Below, piece after piece: positions 11,524-20,830 of a DNA stretch of 53,509 nt (its first letter is position 1; the number at the start of each line of letters is the position of its first letter). The translations under genes and the position numbers were made by a program. The stretch is from Paramecium octaurelia (taxonomy: Eukaryota; Ciliophora; Oligohymenophorea; Peniculida; Parameciidae). The notes under the pieces were generated by a model. It saw only the letters and a list, made by a program, of their open reading frames with translations. It searched no databases and was not told the DNA's origin. Where the stretch lies: assembly GCA_905182995.1 (NCBI GenBank), contig CAJJDP010000198.1, forward strand, positions 7,410 to 60,918. The letters run 5' to 3'.

Positions 11524-12129
11524 TATGATCTGTCCATTTTGTGTCGCCCTCATGGAGGACACAGAATATTTGGGCGCTCCTGTGCTGCGAGTATGGACCT
11601 TGCTATATCGAAGGGCCGTCAACAATGATACATAATCAACAATAATATTATTATTTAATTTAGTAGTGTCAGAATCGCTCATGTTGTAATTATTCTAGCA
11701 CAATTAACTCTTCCATTTTTAGAAGCAACCATAATTAACTAAGTCTAAAGCTATCAAAGATTTGAATATTCCAATAAGCCTAAAACTTATTAAAGATTTT
11801 GACTAATAATTCCGATAGACTCCTTTGTGTAAGATTCAATTTTGAATTTTTAAATAACCTAATTGCAAGTTGCCCAAAAAGAATTTACTTTCTGTGTCAT
11901 CTATTTCTAAGATCATATAAAAATAAGATTTAATTTCGAATAATTATTGATAATTTTAATTTTGAAGGAAATAGATCTTTGAGAAATTAGTGTCCCATTT
12001 TATTATTGAAATATATAGGGAAAGAAGATGAAATAGTGGTAATTACAATAATAGAGAGAATATTTTGAGAACTTAAGGAAAAAGTAGAATAAAATGTACA
12101 GAAGGGGAAGGGTCAGAAGGTTAAGAGGA
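11524..12129. other. subtelomeric DNA, no gene resolved
   Basis: The first 110 bases or so (to about 11,630) are far more GC-rich than the rest of the window and contain short inverted repeats (TGTGTC...GACACA). A - strand frame starting at 11,682 runs into the telomeric repeats, so it would be a gene cut by telomere addition at best. The remainder is AT-rich with no clear frame. Confidence 0.4.
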
Positions 12130-12790
12130 AATTTTTGAAGAGAATTGCCAATAAAATTTGCTTTCTCATAGTCAAAAGCATTTACCTCTCAATTCAACTT
12201 CACATACCATATATTCAAATAAATAATCATAGTGAACTAAACTCATGGACAAATACCAGTTCATCTTCATTCTTTCAATCCTACATTCTAAAATCCAACC
12301 AAGAGACAACCTATCTTTCTAATTTTGTTCTATTTGATTCAGTAGTTCTTATGTTACTCCAATAATACCTGAGTAACATTCCTCTTTTCCTTCACTATCT
12401 GATTAGCTTCATACCTAACATCAGTTCTATCCTACCTATTAATTTAACTTTTTTTTCAAATGTATTTACACATTATCCTTCAGAAAGAGCACTTCTTAAA
12501 GCCCCACATTTTCATCTTCCAAATTAGCTATCACGCCTCCTTGAAGAGAACTCATCCCTTTGATTATCTCTTTAATAAATTATCTTCGACATCATTTGGG
12601 CTTTCTTCAATTTTTTCTCTTCTTCTTCTCCTTCATATTAGTCTAAAATAGCATCCTCAAGTACTTATCCATTAATTTTTTTCTCCACTATTCATCTTAT
12701 CCAGTGCTTGCACAGGTCCCAAATGCTCCTGAAATGCTGTTCTTCGAGTGATTTTCTTTTTATTTAGCTCTAGAAGTGAGAGTTTCTTTC
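12130..12790 (-). pseudogene. decayed coiled-coil-like coding region
   Basis: On the - strand, consecutive stretches in shifting frames give charged, helical-looking peptides such as ITRRTAFQEHLGPVQALDKM, QYEGEEEEKKLKKAQMMSK, ANLEDENVGLQEVLFLKDN and DVRYEANQIVKEKRNVTQVL. Single-nucleotide shifts and TGA codons separate them. No family was recognised. This looks like a shattered gene for a coiled-coil protein near the telomere; chance is not excluded. Confidence 0.3.
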
Positions 12791-14370
12791 AGAGTTCCTT
12801 AAATGATATTAAACTTTTTAAAATAAATATAAACTATCTACAAGTATTTCCAAATTAACTTTTATTAAGTTGTAAGATGCAAAATAAGGAATGTTTCTAA
12901 TCTTCCGCTTTATTTCTATTACTTTTTCTAGACTCTTTATTCATAAGCAACTTTATACTTGAAAATAATCACAGAGTTCCTTTTTCTGAAAATTTAGTCT
13001 TCTCCAAATCGTTGAAGATCAATTACTGCTTTTTGCAAGTGTAATCATCAACGCCCTTTTTTATTCAGTAAATATATCAATTTATTTCTCTCATTCCCTG
13101 ACTCAATGACAGCATTATATATTACTTATCACTATTTCTTCAGTTGAAATTTTGTACTTTATTTGGATTAATCATCTTTGGATCTAATTTATTTTTCTAT
13201 CTTAAATTTAAGATTGTTTATTGCCATCTTTGAAATTATTGTTTAATCATTATAAAGTAGAGATTATGGTTCCTGATTTTGTTAATAAACGTTTATATTT
13301 TTATTCTATATCCACAAAAGAATCAAGCTTAAAAAAAAAATTTTTCTTTATAAAAATGCGCTTAGCATTTTTTTGATTTATAGAATAAACTCAATTATAA
13401 AGTTATGGAAATTCGTGTTAATTTTATTTTAAAAAATGGGAAATTGTGGGATCGTGAAAAAAAACCATAATTTATAAATATATGAATCAGAAGATTTGTA
13501 TCCTTGAATAGTGAAACAATTTTGATGAATATGCATTCTCCTTTTATTTAAATCTTCAACTTATACTTCTTCAAATCTAACTTAAAAAACTTTCTTTTCT
13601 ATAAACAAGTTGTTAATTTTAGTTTTCTGTAAAAAAATAGTAAATTATTTTTTTGATTAACTTCGTATGAATCCAATTAATTAAGAAGTAGCTACAAGTT
13701 TTTATCGTTAAAAAATAAAAAAGTACGAATTACTACCCTTAATAAACTTCACATCCCTAATTTCATCCTCTTATCATTCTCTGCCAATCCTCAAAGTCTA
13801 TTCCTAGGGTCAGCAAGTGAAAGTACTCTAGTTGAAAAATAGAACAAAGATTCCCACCCCTTCAACATGGACGGCATAAGGATCCGCCTCCTGAGTACCA
13901 ACACGTCAAGAGACTGTCTCGAATTTTTATTTAGTTTCTAGGAAGAAAAAATTTGGACAGGGGTTCTACCATATCCTCTTTTTGATTTGATGTTTGAAAC
14001 GCATCGTAACCACCTCTTTTAGAACCGCCTATTATAATTTTTTTAAATTCTTGTTTATTATTCTTTGTTACCTTCAAGTTAAAAAGAATAAATATAAACC
14101 ATGTTTATACAACCCTTCTTAAAATAAAGGATCCAAGATATGGCTGATTTTTGCAATACTTAGAACTCAAGTTGATCCCCGAGCTTATTTACAAATTTGA
14201 ATTCCATTTTGATTTAGTTTATTATAAATAGATTTTTCATGAAATATTAGGATTATCATGAGAAAAGATTAAAAAACACTAAATTGATAATCAAAGAACC
14301 GTAATATCTTTAATTTTTGTTAAAATGGAAAAGAATAAACTAACAACCAAATTTCAAAATACAATTTAAT
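12791..14370. other. non-coding or decayed; GC-richer block at 13,740-14,030
   Basis: Mostly AT-rich without a usable frame. The block 13,740-14,030 has a higher GC content and gives competing - strand peptides, for example GGSKRGGYDAFQTSNQKED. No family was recognised and no tRNA or snRNA structure was seen. Confidence 0.4.
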
Positions 14371-14700
14371 ATGTTTGAATAGGAAAATGATGAACAAGTT
14401 TATTTGTTTTGGATGGAAAACCAAAACTAATTTGTAATGAGTCATGTTAAAAAAAAATCATTATCCGTGATTAGACTTGAAGAAGGAAATCAAATAAAAT
14501 ATTAATGTGAAGATAACTCTATTAGTTTAAAATATTATTTCAAAATAGTGTTATAAAGATCTACTAGCTGATTTTATTCGGCATTTAAATAATCAAGCAT
14601 TTGGAAATGGTATCATAATTCTTATGATTTCCTTCTAAATATTTGCCTATTAAAATTTGCCCATAATTCACTGTAAAAGGTTAAGTTATGATACACAGAG
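14371..14700 (+). pseudogene. possible decayed N-terminus of the TPR gene
   Basis: ATG 14371 starts a 66-codon frame (MFEQENDEQVYLFWMENQNQ). A +1 shift gives LDGKPKLICNESCQKK, which resembles the Cys/His-containing N-terminus seen in some ciliate TPR proteins. A later stretch in the second frame reads CYKDLLADFIRHLNNQAF. This suggests the original 5' end of the TPR gene has decayed. The region is repeated at 16,004 onward because of the contig overlap. Confidence 0.3.
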
Positions 14701-14917
14701 AATTAAACAGTCTAAGTTAATAATATTAACTGGATAAATAAAATTTGAATATAAATGGATTATCATCCTTATAAAATATATTAACTGATGAAAATATGAT
14801 GTAAATAAGAAATTGCTTTGATATTAATTTAATATATTTGACAATGTATTAAAGTAATATTGTATTATTATAATTAGAAATATAAGATACATAAAAATAA
14901 TTATCATTATTATTTAA

Positions 14918-16002
14918 ATGATTGAGCCAATTTCTATTCATCTTTTAGAAGAATAAATTTGGGGCGATAAGGGTAGTTAATTGCTAAATAATTTAGGATT
15001 GGTATTAGCAATTAAATAAATTGCTTAAAGTTTTATATGAATTGAAACAATATCAAAGTGCTATTGAATGTTACAACAAATCTATCTCTATTAATCCTAA
15101 ATATCGTTCTGCATGGAATTACAAGGGTAAATTAATTGTTAAATAATAATATTAGGTAATGCATTAGCAGAGTTAAATTAATATCATGAAGCAATTGAAT
15201 GTTACAACGAAGCTATTTCTATTAATCCTAAATATCATTCTGCATGGTATAACAAGGGTAATTAACTGTTGAATATTCATTTAGGAGTGGCATTATATGA
15301 ATTGAAACAATATCAAACAGCTATTGAATGTTACAACGAAGCCATTTCTATTAATTCTAAATATGTTTCTGCATGGAATGGAAAGGGTAATTAATTGTTA
15401 AGTTATAATAATTAGGTATTACATTAGCCAGTTTGAATTAATATCAAGAAGCAATTGAATGTTACAACGAAGCTTTATCTATTAATTCCAAATATAGTTC
15501 TGCATGGCATAACAAGGGTAATTAATTTTTGAATATTCATTTAGGAGTGGCATTAGCATATTTGAATTAATATCAAGAAGCAATTGAATGTTACAACGAA
15601 GCTATTTCTATTAATCCTAAATATGATTCTGTCTGGTTTAACAAGGGTAGTTAATTATTAAATATTATTATTTAGGATAGGCGTTATTTGATGAGAAATA
15701 ATATTAAGAGGCTATTAATTGTTACAACGAAGCAATATCTATAAATCCAAGAACTGATGATGCATGGTTTTAAAAGGGTAATAAATTGTTTTATATTTAT
15801 AAATAGGTTAAGCTTTATACCATTTAAATCAATATCAAGAAGCAGTCGAATGTTACACTGAAGCAATATCTATTAACCCTATATCTGATTAGGTATATGA
15901 AAGTAAAGGTAAATTTTTTTTTATTTAGGTTTAATCCTACATAAATTAAAGAAATATATTGATGCACTCTCAAATTTCGAAGAAGCCATTAAAATAAAAA
16001 CT
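14918..16002 (+). pseudogene. TPR-repeat gene, first copy, truncated at N
   Basis: Same sequence as 16392-17476; see that entry. Introns here are 14973-14996, 15127-15155, 15258-15284, 15387-15415, 15518-15544, 15647-15675, 15778-15806 and 15909-15928. The copy ends at the N in the middle of the eighth repeat. Confidence 0.8.
15006..15033. mobile_element. 28-bp TA-bounded insertion, IES-like (first copy)
   Basis: See the second copy at 16480-16507. Confidence 0.4.
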
Positions 16003-16003
16003 N
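16003..16003. other. single-N contig join
   Basis: One N separates two perfect copies of 1473 bp. It is a scaffolding placeholder. Confidence 0.95.
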
Positions 16004-17476
16004 AAATATTATTTCAAAATAGTGTTATAAAGATCTACTAGCTGATTTTATTCGGCATTTAAATAATCAAGCATTTGGAAATGGTATCATAATTCTTATG
16101 ATTTCCTTCTAAATATTTGCCTATTAAAATTTGCCCATAATTCACTGTAAAAGGTTAAGTTATGATACACAGAGAATTAAACAGTCTAAGTTAATAATAT
16201 TAACTGGATAAATAAAATTTGAATATAAATGGATTATCATCCTTATAAAATATATTAACTGATGAAAATATGATGTAAATAAGAAATTGCTTTGATATTA
16301 ATTTAATATATTTGACAATGTATTAAAGTAATATTGTATTATTATAATTAGAAATATAAGATACATAAAAATAATTATCATTATTATTTAAATGATTGAG
16401 CCAATTTCTATTCATCTTTTAGAAGAATAAATTTGGGGCGATAAGGGTAGTTAATTGCTAAATAATTTAGGATTGGTATTAGCAATTAAATAAATTGCTT
16501 AAAGTTTTATATGAATTGAAACAATATCAAAGTGCTATTGAATGTTACAACAAATCTATCTCTATTAATCCTAAATATCGTTCTGCATGGAATTACAAGG
16601 GTAAATTAATTGTTAAATAATAATATTAGGTAATGCATTAGCAGAGTTAAATTAATATCATGAAGCAATTGAATGTTACAACGAAGCTATTTCTATTAAT
16701 CCTAAATATCATTCTGCATGGTATAACAAGGGTAATTAACTGTTGAATATTCATTTAGGAGTGGCATTATATGAATTGAAACAATATCAAACAGCTATTG
16801 AATGTTACAACGAAGCCATTTCTATTAATTCTAAATATGTTTCTGCATGGAATGGAAAGGGTAATTAATTGTTAAGTTATAATAATTAGGTATTACATTA
16901 GCCAGTTTGAATTAATATCAAGAAGCAATTGAATGTTACAACGAAGCTTTATCTATTAATTCCAAATATAGTTCTGCATGGCATAACAAGGGTAATTAAT
17001 TTTTGAATATTCATTTAGGAGTGGCATTAGCATATTTGAATTAATATCAAGAAGCAATTGAATGTTACAACGAAGCTATTTCTATTAATCCTAAATATGA
17101 TTCTGTCTGGTTTAACAAGGGTAGTTAATTATTAAATATTATTATTTAGGATAGGCGTTATTTGATGAGAAATAATATTAAGAGGCTATTAATTGTTACA
17201 ACGAAGCAATATCTATAAATCCAAGAACTGATGATGCATGGTTTTAAAAGGGTAATAAATTGTTTTATATTTATAAATAGGTTAAGCTTTATACCATTTA
17301 AATCAATATCAAGAAGCAGTCGAATGTTACACTGAAGCAATATCTATTAACCCTATATCTGATTAGGTATATGAAAGTAAAGGTAAATTTTTTTTTATTT
17401 AGGTTTAATCCTACATAAATTAAAGAAATATATTGATGCACTCTCAAATTTCGAAGAAGCCATTAAAATAAAAACT
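16004..17476. repeat. second copy of the 1473-bp direct repeat
   Basis: Offset 1474 from the first copy, no differences found by eye. It continues seamlessly into the last exon of the TPR gene. Confidence 0.9.
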
Positions 17477-17644
17477 AACGCTGTAAGATTATTATTTAAA
17501 GGCAAATTAATTTGTAATTGATTTTAAGCTGACTCATTATTTGAATTACGGAGAATATAAGAAGCTAAATAATTTTATTTGGCTGCTGAAGAAATGGGGT
17601 TGGATTAATATGCTTATATACAAAGTTAACTGTCAAAGTTATGA
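16392..17644 (+). pseudogene. TPR-repeat protein with one intron per repeat; frame broken by a 28-bp insert
   Basis: The gene encodes about eight TPR units with the pattern LNQYQEAIECYNEAISINPK followed by W.NKG. Such proteins are helical adaptors; the partner is unknown. The candidate start is ATG 16392, although its first residues (EPISIH...WGDKG) already look like the second half of a TPR, so the true 5' end is probably lost. The end is TGA 17642-17644. Nine introns fall at the same K-G junction, phase 1: 16447-16470, 16601-16629, 16732-16758, 16861-16889, 16992-17018, 17121-17149, 17252-17280, 17383-17402 and 17502-17528. The last begins GC instead of GT. Removing introns leaves 1012 nt. 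Removing the 28-bp insert as well leaves 984 nt, or 328 codons with an open frame. Four introns have lengths divisible by 3. Confidence 0.8.
16480..16507. mobile_element. 28-bp TA-bounded insertion, IES-like
   Basis: Compared with the other repeats (G-[VL]-A-L-Y-E-L-K-Q), the first full repeat carries an extra 28 nt between the Leu and Tyr codons. The insert begins at a TA, and another TA follows it at 16508-16509, so excision would leave one TA and restore the frame. Paramecium IESs are TA-bounded, and their smallest and commonest size class is 26-28 bp. Against this, the ends match the TAYAGYNR consensus poorly. Inside is a short palindrome, GCAATT-AAATA-AATTGC. Confidence 0.45.
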
Positions 17645-20632
17645 AGCATAATTATATTAATATATTAAATATTTTATATTTAATTCATGCAATCAAATAT
17701 ATGATTGATGAACTTGCAAATCTGACAATCAAGAAGTGTTGTAGCTATCATGTTAGCCAAATTTATAATTCTTAATCAACAATTAGATAATTTTTTACTT
17801 TCCAACTTTGAGAAGTTAGTTTTGAATACAGTTTAGTTGAGTGGTTTTGTTAATTTTATTAATTGCAAATAAAATCTTTAATATGATACAAAAATATTAA
17901 AATTGACTCAATATTTGGATATTTTATTCTAAAATGTCATATTTTTGTGATAGACAAATAAATAGAAGGAGAGTCTTGGATTGCTTTACAGTGAGGCAAA
18001 GCATGATAAAGCTATGATGTTTATGAATAACTTTATTTGAGAATAATTGTCAAGTCGAGATTTAAGAGATAATTTGACTTGAGCTGAGAATCCTAATAAG
18101 AAAATAAATTCATAAGATAAATTTTCCTCAAAGGGTTAAGCAATTGTCGATGATGTTTAATTATGTATTTCAAAGTTTATCTTCACGAAGTTAGACCCAT
18201 TTCAACTAGCTCAAGCAGGATTGGACTGTCCCAGCAAGATAATCACATTTAATTCCTCCATCAAGAAAACTAGTTTCATCACTGACCATGTTAAGGTTAT
18301 TCTGCTCTTCTCCATTTCTCTCCAATCTTTTCTTAAGGTCACTAAGCCTTATAAACTGATTCTCTATTCCCTTTGAAACCAAGGAGGAAGAATTTTTATA
18401 TAAAAATCAACTTTTTTTTATGGTCTACAATTGGCAAAAAAATATCTCATTCTGGATTTTTATTTAACTATGCTATTTTATTCTAAATAGTTTTGAATAA
18501 GGTTTAGAGTTCATTTATCCCTTATTCCAGGATTCCTCACCTATACTCATTGATCATCTGAATTAGTTGTGTCCATTTTCATTATTTCTATCACTTCCTT
18601 CAAACATCCTTAAAGGCTTTTTACATTCACTTATGCTATATGTGTAGTTTAAAGGAAGGAGTGTTTAATAGAGGGGTTTGAAAGCTTAAAGGCAACAGAT
18701 GATTTTTTTTATTTATTCGAATTCTATTTCCATATATTTGTCATTTTACTAGCAATACTTTTTTTAGTCCTTCTTCTATTAAAGTGCTCTAAAGTATGAA
18801 ATAGAAATTGTCAGACCAATAAGCATATCCAGTAATATATATTCTACCTCTTACATTTTAAAATCTTCTCAAAATATCATGATTAATTTTTTTCTCCAAT
18901 TTGCATAATTCACGAATTAAGAATCGAGTCCTATCTCTTGGGAGGCTGTTAAAAAATTTATTAAGTTTTAATTTGTTAAATAAAATAACATTGCCCATGC
19001 CATCATAAAAGTGTATGCTTGTTTAATTAATAGAGAATTACTAAGATGTAGACAATATTGGTGATTGATTGGGAAGACACCATTTTCACATTTGGAATCT
19101 AATCTTATATATTCTGATTTGGATGTTAGTTGAACGAAAAATCAGAAAAACGATAATTCTGAAGTAAAAATGAAATCTTAAGTGGTTGGATCAGAGTTAG
19201 ATCTGAAACTAAAAGGTAAAGTAAGTATAGAATAATATTGGGGGCTTGAATTAAGAGTTAAATGGGTAAAACTAATCCTAATACTAAAAATTAGGTTCTC
19301 TTACATCAGAAAGAAAAGGAAATCCATCAAGAATTCAAAGGTGGTAAATTAGAATCTGAATAAGTTTGAATTGATTTTGAAAATATTTTATTCATAAGGT
19401 CAAATGAAGTTATTTGCTTTTAAAATAAATTAGCATTGTGGAGATTCTTTTTTCAATTCTTATGTTCAACCTATTCATATTATCAAGCATAAAAATTATC
19501 AATCCGCTCATTCAAATTTTTCTCTGTTCATTTAATGAGAATATTATGAAATAATATTTAGTACACTATTTCTACAACCTTAAATAGATTTTAATATATT
19601 TTTCTTTAAACATTCTTAAATTAAGTTTGAACTTTTTTAATCACCACTGATTTTAAATTAATTAATATGATCATGAACTTTATAATAGATGATCGAAATG
19701 AAGAGGATTCAATCTATTTTGAATGATAAATTTAAGAATCGTTTTAATCCCTTGTGATCTTGAAATTAGAATTAAAATATATCACAAATTTTTCTGTTTA
19801 TAATTTGTCTTTAAAACTTCTTGACTTTAATCAACCAAAATATTATCAGTTTGGATGGCTTGGATGAAGTAATCTATAACTATATTTAGTTAGGAAATTG
19901 TTTTTTGTAAGTGATCAAAATTTCTCCTCAATTGATACTTATAAAAAATATATCAAAATAATTGTTGATAGCTGTCACAATAGATTTCAATTAAGAAGTT
20001 ATAAAAATTCCTGAAAAAGTAGACAAGAGAAGATCCGTAGTGAACTCCACCCTTGAAGTAGAGCTTGGTTTATTTTTCTCTATTATTTTTTTAATTTCGA
20101 ATTACGAATGATTTTGCCTCATGTTTCCTTGATTTAACATACCTTGTAATATTACCTTTCATGATAATTACTATTGAAGATTTGGGCACATTGACCTATA
20201 GGAATTTCGTTAGGATGGGCCTGGATCGCTATTGTATAAATCAATTTACTATTATATGCTAATAAAGCTATTTCAGTAAGAAAGATATGCAGACTTAATT
20301 TTGAGTGATTAGTTACACACAATCCATATATTTCAGTTTTCCATATTCCAACTGTAATTAAAAGAGTCGCATCAAAACACCATTCTTGAGTTTAGGTTAA
20401 TACATCTAAATCAATACAAAAAAATTTCTATTTCATTAGCAAAATATTGGTTATTTTAATTCAATCTAAAATCCTCCCTTTTTATGCATTTAATTTATTT
20501 TTAGCCTATAATTACAAAAGAAATTTAGGGTTTAATTTTAGATTTAGGATCATATTCTACTTTTCTAAATATTCTACTTTTCTAAATGAAGTTTAAGTAG
20601 TTATCCAGGAATTATATTTTTAAAAGATTGAA
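17645..20632. other. decayed or non-coding region
   Basis: No intact gene was found. A TPR-like scrap (LGLLYSEAKHDKAMMFM, + strand, about 17,970-18,040) lies just downstream of the TPR gene. A long + frame at about 19,132-19,540 competes with other protein-like frames and has no motif. The remainder is AT-rich. Confidence 0.4.
18170..18393 (-). pseudogene. coding-like fragment, unrecognised
   Basis: The - strand frame is open and protein-like (GIENQFIRLSDLKKRLERNG, then ETSFLDGGIKCDYLAGTVQS) and ends at TGA 18170-18172. Upstream it breaks into other frames. No family was recognised; it is probably a relic. Confidence 0.25.
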
Positions 20633-20830
20633 TCATTTTGCTGCTCCACCGTTGAACTATACGTTATTAATTTATTATTCAGATCCTGCGACTAAATGTT
20701 TATCATCAGAATCGATTGCAATTGTCGAAAGCATTTGTTGAATATTGATATGGAATAGTTATAAGTGAGGGTTGTTTTCAATTAAATTCTGTTTCCAAAG
20801 AACTATAATTGTTTCATCTTTTATTATCAT
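20633..20830 (-). pseudogene. WD40-like remnant
   Basis: On the - strand, ETIIVLWKQ is followed by MLSTIAIDSDDKHLVAGSEQ. Together they match the end of one WD repeat and the start of the next (..I.LW....., then ...D..LVAGS). The frame closes at TGA 20633-20635, and upstream sequence is degraded. It is a single surviving fragment, unrelated in orientation to the WD cluster on the left. Confidence 0.35.

Larger units (their letters stand above)
14530..16002. repeat. first copy of a 1473-bp perfect direct repeat (contig overlap)
   Basis: Identical by eye to 16004-17476, with a single N between the copies. The first copy stops abruptly inside an exon of the TPR gene, while the second continues to the gene's end. 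This is the signature of two overlapping contigs laid end to end, not of a biological tandem duplication. Confidence 0.9.

Noticed and set aside
11105..11682. Three - strand ORFs across the gap
   Set aside because: They consist mostly of translated Ns and telomeric repeat. Only the possible truncation at the telomere is worth noting.
15684..17340. Two identical 60-residue - strand ORFs (15684-15866, 17158-17340)
   Set aside because: They are antisense to TPR exons and identical only because the same contig end was placed twice.
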